DNA of 58,008 nt from RGIG4576 sp964613095 (GCA_964613095.1 CAZTFX010000006.1:1-58008), one strand, 5' to 3'. Shown: positions 24,336-33,767, counted from the stretch's first letter. A program made the numbers and translations. The notes: generated by a model not told the origin, from the letters alone.

Positions 24336-25190
24336 ATGTTACGCATAGCAGTACAATCAAAAGGTCGTCTATATGACGAAACAATGGAATTACTTGGCGA
24401 AGCTGGTATAAAACTCACAGCAGTAAAACGTACTTTACTTGTTCCTGCACGCAATTTTCCGGTAGAATTGCTATTCCTTCGCGATGATGATATTCCCGAT
24501 TCAGTAGCTTCAGGCACTGCTGATATAGGAATTGTAGGTCTTAACGAAGTTTTGGAAAAGCAAAAGAAAGTAGAAATAATCAAGAATCTTGGATTCAGTA
24601 AGTGCCGTCTTTCTTTAGCCGTTCCTCAAAAGTACCAATATTCGGGTATTGAATGGTTTAACGGCAAAAAAATAGCAACATCTTATCCGCATATCCTAGA
24701 AGAATATCTGAACAACAACAATATAACTGCCGATATACATGTAATAAGCGGATCGGTAGAAATTGCACCGGGCATAGGGCTTGCCGACGCAATCTTCGAC
24801 ATTGTCTCTTCAGGTAGTACACTGATAAGCAATAACCTTACAGAAGTTGAAACACTCTTGAATTCAGAAGCTGTTTTAATAGGCAACAGCCAAAAACTGG
24901 ACGAAGTAAAACAACAGATTTTGGATGAATTACTTTTCCGCATTGAGGCAGTAAAGGCAGCCGAAAGTAAAAAGTATGTATTGATGAATGTTCCACGAAT
25001 AAAACTCAACGATGTGGTGGAAATTCTTCCGGGTATAAAAAGCCCTACTATATTACCTCTTGCCGACGAAAATTGGTGTTCGGTTCACACTGTAATCGAA
25101 GAAAAACATTTCTGGGAAATCATAGGCAAACTGAAATCGACAGGAGCAGAAGGGTTATTGGTTCTTAATATTGAAAAAATGGTACCGTAA
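24336..25190 (+). CDS. hisG: ATP phosphoribosyltransferase, long form
   Basis: First enzyme of histidine synthesis, condensing ATP and PRPP to phosphoribosyl-ATP. At 284 aa it is the long HisG type: catalytic PBP-like domains (about 1-210, starting LRIAVQSKGRLYDE, with SGSVEIAPGIGLADAI as PRPP/phosphate loop) plus a C-terminal ACT-like regulatory domain (about 212-284) that binds histidine for feedback inhibition. It follows the attenuator by 25 bp, so the pathway is controlled at both transcription and enzyme level. Its stop overlaps the hisD ATG by 1 bp. Confidence 0.97.
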   Translation: MLRIAVQSKGRLYDETMELLGEAGIKLTAVKRTLLVPARNFPVELLFLRDDDIPDSVASGTADIGIVGLNEVLEKQKKVEIIKNLGFSKCRLSLAVPQKYQYSGIEWFNGKKIATSYPHILEEYLNNNNITADIHVISGSVEIAPGIGLADAIFDIVSSGSTLISNNLTEVETLLNSEAVLIGNSQKLDEVKQQILDELLFRIEAVKAAESKKYVLMNVPRIKLNDVVEILPGIKSPTILPLADENWCSVHTVIEEKHFWEIIGKLKSTGAEGLLVLNIEKMVP

Positions 25191-26476
25191 TGATACAGAC
25201 TGTTATAAATCCTCAACGAAATCAATGGAAAGACTTGATGAAACGAGCCGTAAGCGACACTGCAGAACTACGAGAGTCGGTTGCAGCTATCATCAAGGAA
25301 GTTAGTGTACGGGGCGACAATGCGTTACGAGAATACAGCCGTAAATTTGACGGAGTAGAACTCAATTGTATTAAAGTAAGTATAGATGAAATTGATGAGG
25401 CAGACGACATCGTATCTCACCAATTAAAACAGGCGATTGCTGTTGCAGCCAAAAACATATCCAAGTTTCACAAAGCTCAGCGCATGGAAGAGATTATCGT
25501 AGAAACCTCTCCGGGAGTGACTTGTAGCCAAAAAGCCATACCTATTTCGAGTGTAGGGCTGTATATACCCGGAGGAAACTCTCCTCTTTTCTCTACTGTG
25601 CTTATGCTTGCAATTCCTGCACGTATTGCCGGTTGTCGTAAAATAGTATTGTGCACACCCCCTAACAAAGAGGGGAAAGTTCACCCTGCTATTTTATATG
25701 CGGCACGCGTAGCCGGAGTAACAGAAATATACAAAGTGGGAGGAGCTCAAGCAATAGCAGCTATGGCATACGGAACTGAAACAATCCCCAAAGTTCACAA
25801 AATATTCGGACCGGGTAACCGATTTGTTATGGAAGCGAAACAGCAAGTTGGAGCACAAGCTGTTGCTATTGATATGCCGGCAGGACCATCGGAAGTCATG
25901 ATTATTACCGACAAAAATGCAAATCCTCGTTTCGTTGCAAGCGACTTTCTTTCACAAGCCGAACACGGTCCCGACAGCCAATCCATATTACTAACTACGA
26001 GTACCGATTTTGCACAAAAATTACCTGATGTCTTGAATGAACTACTCGACACACTGCCACGCAAGGATATGATGACTAAATCTCTTGCTCACAGTCGTAT
26101 TATAGTTCTTAAAAATGAGAATGAAATAATGGACTTTGCCAATGAATATGCTCCCGAACATCTCATAATCAATCACACCGACGCTGAAAATCTGGCAAAA
26201 AAGGTTGAAAATGCCGGTTCCGTATTTCTTGGGGCTTATTCTCCCGAAAGTGCAGGAGATTACGCTTCAGGAACCAATCACACGTTACCTACAAGCGGAT
26301 ATGCTCACGCATATAGCGGAGTGAATCTCGATAGTTTTTGCAAAAAAGTCACATTTCAACAACTCACACAAGATGGTTTGCAAAAAATAAGTAAAGCCAT
26401 AGAATTAATGGCTGAGAATGAAGAACTAATGGCTCACCGTCTGGCAGTAACGATAAGAACAGAGATTAAAGATTAG
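25190..26476 (+). CDS. hisD: Histidinol dehydrogenase
   Basis: NAD- and zinc-dependent enzyme catalysing the last two steps of histidine synthesis, histidinol to histidinal to histidine. Motifs: YIPGGNSPLFSTVLM, VGGAQAIAAMAYGT, FGPGNRFVMEAKQQVG, DMPAGPSEVMII, and SQAEHGPDSQ with the Gln/His zinc ligands. EYAPEHLI is followed by a C-terminal GTNHTLPTSGYA that provides the last zinc His. Length 428 aa is normal. Translationally coupled to hisG through a one-base stop/start overlap. Confidence 0.97.
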   Translation: MIQTVINPQRNQWKDLMKRAVSDTAELRESVAAIIKEVSVRGDNALREYSRKFDGVELNCIKVSIDEIDEADDIVSHQLKQAIAVAAKNISKFHKAQRMEEIIVETSPGVTCSQKAIPISSVGLYIPGGNSPLFSTVLMLAIPARIAGCRKIVLCTPPNKEGKVHPAILYAARVAGVTEIYKVGGAQAIAAMAYGTETIPKVHKIFGPGNRFVMEAKQQVGAQAVAIDMPAGPSEVMIITDKNANPRFVASDFLSQAEHGPDSQSILLTTSTDFAQKLPDVLNELLDTLPRKDMMTKSLAHSRIIVLKNENEIMDFANEYAPEHLIINHTDAENLAKKVENAGSVFLGAYSPESAGDYASGTNHTLPTSGYAHAYSGVNLDSFCKKVTFQQLTQDGLQKISKAIELMAENEELMAHRLAVTIRTEIKD

Positions 26477-26505
26477 CATACAATACTCATAATTAAATAT
26501 ACATT

Positions 26506-27543
26506 ATGGATTTAGCAAGATTAGTAAGACCAAATATTAACAAACTAACCCCCTACAGTTCGGCTCGCAATGAGTTTACCGGTTCGGCTGCTGTTTTCCT
26601 CGACGCCAACGAAAATCCATTTAACGAGCCATATAATCGTTATCCCGATCCACTGCAAAAAGGAATCAAAGAAAAACTCGCAAAACTAAAGGGCGTAAAT
26701 TCCGAAAACATATTTCTCGGAGTGGGTAGCGATGAAGGTATAGATCTTGCTTATCGCATTTTTTGCCGTCCGGGAATCGATAATGTGGTGGCTATTGCAC
26801 CAAGTTATGGAATGTATGAAGTATGCGCCGATATAAACGATATTGAATATCGCAAAGTACGACTCAATGACAATTTCGAGTTTTCTCCCGGCAAATTACT
26901 TTCTGCAACCGATGAAAACACCAAACTAATATGGATTTGTTCACCAAATAATCCTACCGGCAACGCTTTTTCCATCGATTCCATAAAACAAGTAGCCAAA
27001 GGATTCAATGGTATTGTTATGGTAGACGAAGCATATATAGATTTTTCTACTAAAGGAAGCATGTTAGCCCACCTGAATGAATTACCGAATATAATCGTCC
27101 TACAAACTTTCTCCAAAGCGTGGGGGCGTGCCGGTCTCAGATTGGGAGTTGCTTATGCCAGCAAAGAAATTATTGATTTTTACAACAAGGTAAAATATCC
27201 GTACAATATCAATACCATTACGCAAGAAAAGGCAATTAAGGCTCTGGACAATTACAACGAAGTAACAACATGGGTAAATGAACTGATAGAAAGCAGGGAA
27301 CATCTTGCAGAAAACTTGAAATCATTAGATTGCGTTAAACACATATATCCAAGTGACGCTAATTTTTTGCTTATCAAAGTTGATAACCCAGATAAACTAT
27401 ATCACTATCTGTGTGATAACGGAATTATAGTGCGTAATCGTAATCGAATAGAAAAATGCGCAGGCTGTTTACGCATTACCATAGGCACAAAAGAAGAAAA
27501 CATTCAGCTCATTAATGCAATAAAGAAATATGAACGAGAATAA
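26506..27543 (+). CDS. hisC: Histidinol-phosphate aminotransferase
   Basis: PLP-dependent fold-type I aminotransferase converting imidazole-acetol phosphate to histidinol phosphate with glutamate. It opens LVRPNINKLTPYSSAR. DANENPFNE and NRYPDP are the HisC substrate-binding motifs. SPNNPTGNAF and VDEAYIDFS surround the cofactor ring, and the Schiff-base lysine is in QTFSKAWGRAGLRLG (about residue 208). It lies 29 bp after hisD and overlaps hisB by 14 bp. Confidence 0.97.
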   Translation: MDLARLVRPNINKLTPYSSARNEFTGSAAVFLDANENPFNEPYNRYPDPLQKGIKEKLAKLKGVNSENIFLGVGSDEGIDLAYRIFCRPGIDNVVAIAPSYGMYEVCADINDIEYRKVRLNDNFEFSPGKLLSATDENTKLIWICSPNNPTGNAFSIDSIKQVAKGFNGIVMVDEAYIDFSTKGSMLAHLNELPNIIVLQTFSKAWGRAGLRLGVAYASKEIIDFYNKVKYPYNINTITQEKAIKALDNYNEVTTWVNELIESREHLAENLKSLDCVKHIYPSDANFLLIKVDNPDKLYHYLCDNGIIVRNRNRIEKCAGCLRITIGTKEENIQLINAIKKYERE

Positions 27544-28672
27544 ACCCAAACGTGCACTTTTCATCGACCGCGATGGAACCATAATAGTAGAACCTCCTAT
27601 TGATTTTCAAGTTGACACACTTGAAAAACTTGAATTTATACCAAAAGTAATCAGCAACTTAAGTTTTATCTCTTCACATCTTGATTATGAATTGGTAATG
27701 GTAAGTAATCAAGACGGACTTGGGACCGATTCTTTTCCTACTGAAGATTTTGAACCGGTTCAAAACAAAATGCTTAAAACGCTTGCAGGAGAAGGAATAA
27801 CATTTGATGACATAATTATTGACAAAACATTTGAACATGAACATGCTCCAACTCGTAAACCGGGCACAGCACTACTCGGCAAATACACTTCGGGGGAATA
27901 CGATCTTGCCAATTCATTCGTTATTGGCGACCGAATTACCGATGTCATACTTGCAAAAAATTTAGGAGCAAAAGCAATTTTTATAAGCGAAGAAGAAGTC
28001 GGCAAAAGGTTAGTTGCAGAAGCTGAACTTAACGATGTGTGTGTACTCATTACTCCCTCTTGGGATAGAATAAGTGATTTTCTTCGCGGAGGGTCTCGTA
28101 CTGCAACTGTGAAACGTACCACTAACGAAACCGACATTGATATAGCTATCGACCTAGACGGAAACGGTACATGCAACATTTCTACAGGATTGGGCTTTTT
28201 CGATCACATGCTTTGCCAAATAGGTAAACATTCGGGAATTAATCTTACCATAAATGTTAAAGGCGATACATGGGTAGATGAACATCACACTATAGAAGAT
28301 ACTGCAATCGCACTTGGAGAAGCTATTCATATCGCTTTAGGAAACAAACGCGGTATTGAACGTTACGGTTTTGTACTTCCTATGGACGATAGCCAATGCA
28401 CTGTTGCACTTGACTTTGGTGGACGCAGTTGGCTTGTATGGGATACAGAATTTCATCGAGAAAAGATTGGAGAAATGCCCACCGAAATGTTCCTGCATTT
28501 CTTCAAAAGCCTTAGCGACAGTGCCCGAATGAATTTATACATATCGGCAAGAGGCAACAATGAGCACCATAAGATAGAAGGAATTTTTAAAGCACTCGCA
28601 CGAGCTATCAAAATGGCAATACGACGCGACATTTTCAGCTACCAACTCCCATCCACAAAAGGGGTATTATAA
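27530..28672 (+). CDS. hisB: Bifunctional histidinol-phosphatase / imidazoleglycerol-phosphate dehydratase
   Basis: Two fused activities in 380 aa. The N-terminal HAD phosphatase (about 1-165) has the DxD nucleophile motif in FIDRDGTI, the Ser/Asn motif VMVSNQDG, and GDRITDV; it removes phosphate from histidinol phosphate. The C-terminal IGP dehydratase (about 185-380) has paired manganese-binding motifs, FFDHML with DEHHTIED and a second ARGNNEHHKIEG. It overlaps hisC by 14 bp. The remaining genes hisH, hisA, hisF and hisIE are not in the window and must lie elsewhere. Confidence 0.97.
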   Translation: MNENKPKRALFIDRDGTIIVEPPIDFQVDTLEKLEFIPKVISNLSFISSHLDYELVMVSNQDGLGTDSFPTEDFEPVQNKMLKTLAGEGITFDDIIIDKTFEHEHAPTRKPGTALLGKYTSGEYDLANSFVIGDRITDVILAKNLGAKAIFISEEEVGKRLVAEAELNDVCVLITPSWDRISDFLRGGSRTATVKRTTNETDIDIAIDLDGNGTCNISTGLGFFDHMLCQIGKHSGINLTINVKGDTWVDEHHTIEDTAIALGEAIHIALGNKRGIERYGFVLPMDDSQCTVALDFGGRSWLVWDTEFHREKIGEMPTEMFLHFFKSLSDSARMNLYISARGNNEHHKIEGIFKALARAIKMAIRRDIFSYQLPSTKGVL

Positions 28673-28690
28673 TTCATGAATATACTGTAT

Positions 28691-28719
28691 ATCCCTAAAT
28701 TCACCCCTAATTTAGGGAT
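28691..28719 (+). terminator. Hairpin after hisB
   Basis: Perfect inverted repeat ATCCCTAAATT / AATTTAGGGAT with a 7-nt loop, 18 bp after the hisB stop, followed by a palindrome ACCAAATTTGGT (28727-28738). There is no long T-run, so it may be a weak terminator or an RNA 3'-end stabiliser. Confidence 0.5.
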
Positions 28720-28813
28720 TATACTCACCAAATTTGGTATAAATTTGTGGATTTGACTAAAAAATCTATAACTTAGCGGAGAAAATACGAATTATCACCT
28801 GATTCTATTGCTT

Positions 28814-30037
28814 ATGAATCCTATCATCACACATTTTACCGATAATGACTTGTACACATTTACATGTCAATATTATGTGTTACAAACCTACCCTAGAGCC
28901 GAAGTTGAATACAACTTTTTTGATCGTAACAATACTTGCTATCCCAAAGGTTTTGCTTCGTTGTTACAAGAACAAATGAACCACATGAAAAATGTGGTAA
29001 TAACCAATGAAGAAATTAATTTCATGCGTCGTAAGTGCTACTATCTTCCCGAATGGTATTTCACTTTCTTACGTGGTTTCCGTTTCAATCCCAATGAACT
29101 TACAATCACTCAAGATAAAGAAAGACACCTCAGTGTGAGTGTACGTGGCAAGTGGTATTCGGCTATTATGTGGGAAATGCCTATACTTTCGGTGGTTTCG
29201 GAGCTTTCTCACACCCTTAACGGAGACTTTGATAAATATAATGCATCTCTTGAACGAGAACGAACACGTGAAAAAGGCATACAGATTCTATCCGGCGACC
29301 TCATTTTAGGTGACATGGGAACACGCCGACGCTTCTCATTTGCGCACCAAGACATTGCCGTAGAAGAACTTGCGAAATTATATAAAGAAGGCGGCACACT
29401 CGACGATAATGGAGTTTTCTCGGCATGGACAGGTAAATTCATAGGTACAAGCAATGTATATTTCGCAATGAAGTATAACCTTACGCCAATAGGTACAATG
29501 AGTCATCAATTGGTAATGTTTGAAGAAACAGTAAGCGGTGTATTTGAATGCAACTATAACGTCATGAAGAAATTTAGTGATGTTTACGACGGCGACAATG
29601 GCGTCTATCTATATGATGCATTCGGTGACAAAGTATTTTTCAACAACCTTTCAAAACGCATGGCAATGATGTACAAGGGCTTGCGAGTGGACAGCGGTAT
29701 TGAAGAAGAACAAATAGAGAAAATTATTGCAAAATATAAATCGTTAGGTATAGACCCAGCAAGCAAACAAGTTATTTTCAGTAATGGGCTTGACATAAAC
29801 AGAGCTATCGAGATTCACAAACACGTAAATAATCGACTACAAGACAGCTACGGTGTGGGAACTAACATCACTTGTGATATAACCGATTGCTCTCCTATGA
29901 ATATAGTAGTGAAACTTACTCGTTGCCGAATCACGGAGTCACGCGAATGGCACGATTGTGTTAAACTTTCATGCGATAAAGGCAAAACACTTGGTAATCC
30001 TCAAAAATGTGCTTACCTGCTCAGTGTAATAGGATAA
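28814..30037 (+). CDS. pncB: Nicotinate phosphoribosyltransferase
   Basis: Salvage enzyme joining nicotinate to PRPP, with ATP hydrolysis, to give nicotinate mononucleotide for NAD. Family signatures: ITHFTDNDLYTFT at the start, LTITQDKERHLSVSVRG, GDMGTRRRFSF, GTSNVYFAMKYNLTPIGTMSHQ (with the His that is phosphorylated in characterised family members), and IFSNGLDINRAIEIH near the C-terminus. I chose the ATG at 28814; an upstream TTG at 28808 is also in frame. Length 407 aa is normal. It stands alone, with a strong terminator after it. Confidence 0.95.
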   Translation: MNPIITHFTDNDLYTFTCQYYVLQTYPRAEVEYNFFDRNNTCYPKGFASLLQEQMNHMKNVVITNEEINFMRRKCYYLPEWYFTFLRGFRFNPNELTITQDKERHLSVSVRGKWYSAIMWEMPILSVVSELSHTLNGDFDKYNASLERERTREKGIQILSGDLILGDMGTRRRFSFAHQDIAVEELAKLYKEGGTLDDNGVFSAWTGKFIGTSNVYFAMKYNLTPIGTMSHQLVMFEETVSGVFECNYNVMKKFSDVYDGDNGVYLYDAFGDKVFFNNLSKRMAMMYKGLRVDSGIEEEQIEKIIAKYKSLGIDPASKQVIFSNGLDINRAIEIHKHVNNRLQDSYGVGTNITCDITDCSPMNIVVKLTRCRITESREWHDCVKLSCDKGKTLGNPQKCAYLLSVIG

Positions 30038-30055
30038 CGACACCCATAAAATGAT

Positions 30056-30093
30056 AAAGAGATGTTCCAAATCGAAAATTGGAACATCTCTTT
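30056..30093. terminator. Bidirectional terminator between pncB and menA
   Basis: Perfect 15-bp stem AAAGAGATGTTCCAA / TTGGAACATCTCTTT with an 8-nt loop and T-runs on both strands, serving the convergent pncB and menA transcripts. Confidence 0.92.
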
Positions 30094-30094
30094 T

Positions 30095-30979
30095 TTATCT
30101 TGGATATAAGACCATTACAATTGCCAAGAGTACTGCAAAAACAAGCATATTACGCCCTGTTCCTCCTAATAACGGATTTAGTGCAGCTCCTTGTCGGGAT
30201 ATTAGTTTCTTCCATGTTAGCGTGTGCATTATCAGATACAACAAAGGTATCACCAATGCCCATTTTGGCAATATAACCCATATGGGTGCTAAAAAGAATA
30301 CGGCAAAATATCCTGAAATCAAATAAAATGTTCCAGCTATTTTTCGTCCGAAAATTACCACTGTTGTACGCTTATTGGCTTCCTTATCATCATCCATATC
30401 ACGATAATTATTTACCAACAGCACATTTACCCCCATCAGTCCTATAGCCACCGACACAAGCATTGCAAACGGGCTCCAACCACCTGCCTGCACATAATAA
30501 GTGAAGTTGACCGGCACAAGTCCGAAAAACACCAGCACAGCCACATCACCAAGCCCATTATACGACAATGGGAATGGTCCGGCACTATAGGCTAGCGCAA
30601 ATACAGCTATTGCTATCCCCACCGAAACAAGCCACCAACCTCCGAATGGTATTAAGCAACATCCCACCACACAAGCAAGTGCAAGTGTGCCGTATGTTAC
30701 ACGTTTCAATACTTCCGGCTTTATATCACCTTCGGTAACTCCACGACGTGGTCCCACACGCCCTTTTTTATCGGTTCCACGCTTGAAATCATAGTATTCA
30801 TTGGCAAAATTGCTTGTCACTTGTGCCAATATTGCAAAAATCAAGCATATCAAAGCCGGCAGCCACATAAAACGATGTTCCCATTTAGCCACACCGATAG
30901 CCGAAATAACTCCGGCAATCGACACCGGCAATGTGCGTAGTCGTGCCGCCTCTATCCAAACTTTTATGCTATTAGCCAT
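30095..30979 (-). CDS. menA: 1,4-dihydroxy-2-naphthoate polyprenyltransferase
   Basis: UbiA-superfamily membrane enzyme that attaches the polyprenyl tail to dihydroxynaphthoate in menaquinone synthesis. It has eight to nine hydrophobic helices. The first Asp-rich motif is NEYYDFKRGTDKKG (about 68-81), followed by GRVGPRRGV; the second is NNYRDMDDDKEANKRT (about 190-205). I chose the ATG at 30979 (MANSIKVW), 4 bp after anmK. The longer frame from 31027 overlaps anmK. Length 294 aa is usual. Respiration with menaquinone fits Bacteroidales. Confidence 0.93.
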   Translation of the reverse strand: MANSIKVWIEAARLRTLPVSIAGVISAIGVAKWEHRFMWLPALICLIFAILAQVTSNFANEYYDFKRGTDKKGRVGPRRGVTEGDIKPEVLKRVTYGTLALACVVGCCLIPFGGWWLVSVGIAIAVFALAYSAGPFPLSYNGLGDVAVLVFFGLVPVNFTYYVQAGGWSPFAMLVSVAIGLMGVNVLLVNNYRDMDDDKEANKRTTVVIFGRKIAGTFYLISGYFAVFFLAPIWVILPKWALVIPLLYLIMHTLTWKKLISRQGAALNPLLGGTGRNMLVFAVLLAIVMVLYPR

Positions 30980-30983
30980 AATA

Positions 30984-32060
30984 TTAAATTTTAAACAACA
31001 TTCCTCCAATGTTGTCAAATGGCGCACCTGTTACCGAAGATAAACAACTAGGTTCATCTGCCATATATAATGCTCCAAGCAATGCAAAGATTATAGCTTC
31101 CTTATATTCAATAATTTTCTTGTCCGGTATCACTATTTCGGCTCCACTTAATTCCCCGATTCGTTCAATCAAGAATTTATTGAAGGCTCCACCACCGGTT
31201 ATAAGCAACGTAGGCTTTTCTTTTTCGGCATAAGCCTTAACAACTTTTGCCACTTGAAAAGCCGCATGTTCGTAGAATGTGCGTAACATATCTTCCATCG
31301 ATAGTCCATAGCTTTCCAATAGCGGATATACATATTTTTCCACCCATTCACGCCCAAGTGATTTAGGTCCTTCTTGCTTATAGAAATCCATATTATTCAA
31401 ATCATCAAGAAGTTTCTGCTTAATATTACCCTTGCGAGCAATTTCGCCATCACGGTCAAATTCAAGACCTATTTCACGGCAATAATGATTGATTACATAA
31501 TTTACCGGACTAATATCAAATGCCACTCGCTTCTCTCCCTTTTGGAACGAAATATTAGAGAAGCCTCCTATATTGAGACAGAAATCATATTCGCCAAACA
31601 AGAATCGGTCTCCTATGGGAACAAGAGGAGCTCCTTGTCCGCCCAACATAATATCCAAACGGCGAAAATCACTTACCACAGGCACACGAGTCACTGCAGC
31701 AATTGCAGCTCCATCCCCTATCTGATACATTATTTTCTTGTGTGGCTCGTGGAAGATTGTGTGACCATGAGAAGATAGAATATCAGGTTTCACACCGAAT
31801 TCTTCCATAAATTCCTTTACGCGTTCTCCCAAAAAGAATCCATACTCACTATGAAATGCCACATATTCGTATGCACTCATATTTTGAGCTCCGGTTCCCA
31901 ATTTATATTTATAATCGTCGGGATAACTATATCCGCGCGCGCAATCCAATGTAAAAGACCATTTCCCATCGGTTCTTTTGAACGTACATTGACACACATC
32001 CAGCCCATCTAACGATGTCCCCGACATTAATCCAATAGATTTTATCTCAATATCTTTCAT
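30984..32060 (-). CDS. anmK: Anhydro-N-acetylmuramic acid kinase
   Basis: Cell-wall recycling kinase that opens the 1,6-anhydro ring and phosphorylates anhydro-MurNAc to MurNAc 6-phosphate. Signatures: SIGLMSGTSLDGLDVCQ (ATP-binding, catalytic region), SSHGHTIFHEP, GDGAAIAAVTRVPVVSDFR, GGQGAPLVPIGDRFLF, LNIGGFSN and LLITGGGAFN. Length 358 aa is typical. It is followed by menA after 4 bp. The partner etherase MurQ is not nearby. The 67-bp upstream region contains heptamer array C, where the AAA-ATPase gene ends. Confidence 0.95.
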   Translation of the reverse strand: MKDIEIKSIGLMSGTSLDGLDVCQCTFKRTDGKWSFTLDCARGYSYPDDYKYKLGTGAQNMSAYEYVAFHSEYGFFLGERVKEFMEEFGVKPDILSSHGHTIFHEPHKKIMYQIGDGAAIAAVTRVPVVSDFRRLDIMLGGQGAPLVPIGDRFLFGEYDFCLNIGGFSNISFQKGEKRVAFDISPVNYVINHYCREIGLEFDRDGEIARKGNIKQKLLDDLNNMDFYKQEGPKSLGREWVEKYVYPLLESYGLSMEDMLRTFYEHAAFQVAKVVKAYAEKEKPTLLITGGGAFNKFLIERIGELSGAEIVIPDKKIIEYKEAIIFALLGALYMADEPSCLSSVTGAPFDNIGGMLFKI

Positions 32061-32087
32061 ATGATGAATAATTATTTTAAATATTTC

Positions 32088-32133
32088 AACCCCTAACTCC
32101 TAACTCCTAATTCCTAATTCCTAATTCCTAACT
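32088..32133. repeat. Heptamer repeat array C (AAYTCCY)
   Basis: Six consecutive 7-bp units (AACCCCT, two AACTCCT, three AATTCCT) and a partial AACT. The array runs into the end of the AAA-ATPase gene, whose stop (CTA on the plus strand, TAG on the minus) lies in the last partial unit. Same orientation as arrays A and B. Confidence 0.88.
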
Positions 32134-33693
32134 GATTCCAAAGCATTGTTTGATAGCATTCCGAATATCTCGTGCCGACCTGCTATCCCCTTTTAAAATG
32201 TGCAATACAGTACGAATATACGCGTCTTTATTACTTAAACCGCAAAGAGCCGCAATATTGCTGTTAACAACCATCGATTTCTCATTAAACACCTTCAACA
32301 CAGCTTCATAATCATTGCTTGCCACATATTGATGAAATTCCCGACATAATTCCTCATATACGGCTCGAGGATTCAACTCATTCAATAAATCATTAATATG
32401 ATTTTCCAACGAACCTATATCTTGAAAACGACGATCGATGCAAACACCAGCCATGCGTTTCATACGATGACGCACATGTTCCAAAGCCTGCTTTCTAAGT
32501 TCCGATTTAAACATCTTCATTACAGCACTGCGTACTTTAAGGAATACATAAGCCTCCTCTTTCTTCCGGTAACGAGCTACAGCCTTTATAACCCCTTCCA
32601 GCATAAGTATATTTTCAATTTCAGCTACATTCGGAACCAATATTTTCTTTTCTCGCAGATATTGAACTTCTCTATCACTTCTTCGGTCACGATCCACTAT
32701 ACCATGGCTGTCAAGATGATGAAAATTCTTAAGATCATTAAATGCACGAGTTGACTCTATCACCTTATTGCAACTTCCAAGAGGTTTAACCGTATATTCC
32801 GTAAAAATAAGAGAATACAACTTAGAATCTATACTGTGTGAAGCATCTCCCTCAACAAAAAGAATCGGTTTACGACTGCCCAACAGGTCATAATACAATT
32901 CATCCGATAAAGTATCGCCTGTATTAACTATTTCATAATCCCATGCATTATGTAGCAAATCATAATTTCGCACCCACACACATACGTTTTCGGTTCGTGA
33001 CGACACAAAATCAATATCGTGAGTGTTATATATAAAAGTACAATCAGGACGAATTTCTTCTATCACATTCCATAATGCCTGCATAATGGAGTGATGAATA
33101 TAGATTTCAGGATCATCAACAAAAATAATAGCGTCCTGCTTAGCATATAATAAAGCTCCTATATAATATAAAACAGCTTTTTCACCATCAGATAATCTTA
33201 TTTCTGTAAATGACTCCTCTGTTTTTTCATTTAGAAAAAGTAATTTACCGCCTTCTCTCAACATCTTATTATTGGGAAAAACTTCTTGCCACATACGCGC
33301 GACCGTATCAAATTTTGTCTCCGGTATTCCAGATACACCATCACCTAAACGCATTTGTGCTTTATATCTAAGTAAATCCATGAATTCATCATGCAAAAGC
33401 AAGAAAACAAGCCTTTGAAACTCGGTAGAACTATCATTCCTATAATATGGGGATGACTCAACAGCCTCTTCAAAAAGCATATCAATAGAACCTTCCAATT
33501 CATTTTTCTCGGTTGATGGAAAAAGTGCCTTCAATGCTGATATTCGATAAGCCTTTTCTTTATATTTATCAACAAGCCAATGAGCAAAACGAGTTTTACC
33601 GGAGCCGTTAGCACCAATAAGCGTAATCTGACGCACATCATCCAGCAATTGAGCCGGTTTGCCATCTATTCTATCAGGTAATAGTATATCCAT
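32128..33693 (-). CDS. AAA ATPase with C-terminal Toprim/DUF4435-like domain
   Basis: A 521-residue cytoplasmic protein. The ABC-like ATPase half (about 1-260) has Walker A GANGSGKTRF (28-37), signature-like RLSDGEKAVLYY, Walker B IIFVDDPEIYIHH (about 193) and the switch His in YNTHDIDFV. The second half looks like a Toprim fold: ILFVEGDASHSID (Glu, about 280) and GIVDRDRRSD (DxD, about 333), then a helical tail. This architecture is that of OLD-type nucleases and of AriA/AriB (AAA plus DUF4435) in the PARIS anti-phage system, here in one shorter chain. Function is inference. Flanking genes are housekeeping, and its stop lies in a heptamer array. Confidence 0.7.
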   Translation of the reverse strand: MDILLPDRIDGKPAQLLDDVRQITLIGANGSGKTRFAHWLVDKYKEKAYRISALKALFPSTEKNELEGSIDMLFEEAVESSPYYRNDSSTEFQRLVFLLLHDEFMDLLRYKAQMRLGDGVSGIPETKFDTVARMWQEVFPNNKMLREGGKLLFLNEKTEESFTEIRLSDGEKAVLYYIGALLYAKQDAIIFVDDPEIYIHHSIMQALWNVIEEIRPDCTFIYNTHDIDFVSSRTENVCVWVRNYDLLHNAWDYEIVNTGDTLSDELYYDLLGSRKPILFVEGDASHSIDSKLYSLIFTEYTVKPLGSCNKVIESTRAFNDLKNFHHLDSHGIVDRDRRSDREVQYLREKKILVPNVAEIENILMLEGVIKAVARYRKKEEAYVFLKVRSAVMKMFKSELRKQALEHVRHRMKRMAGVCIDRRFQDIGSLENHINDLLNELNPRAVYEELCREFHQYVASNDYEAVLKVFNEKSMVVNSNIAALCGLSNKDAYIRTVLHILKGDSRSARDIRNAIKQCFGIS

Positions 33694-33767
33694 AGCCTTT
33701 ATTGGATTTATTCAATGTAAATTTAGGCATTTTTCCTTTATAACACACAATATCCCCTAAAAAAGTT

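Noticed and set aside
28727..28738. ACCAAATTTGGT palindrome upstream of pncB as an operator
   Set aside because: A 12-bp AT-rich dyad is expected by chance in this composition; no second copy was noticed near a related gene.
30980..31027. menA start at 31027, inside anmK
   Set aside because: The extension is hydrophilic and encoded within the end of anmK; MANSIKVW at 30979 gives the normal N-terminus.
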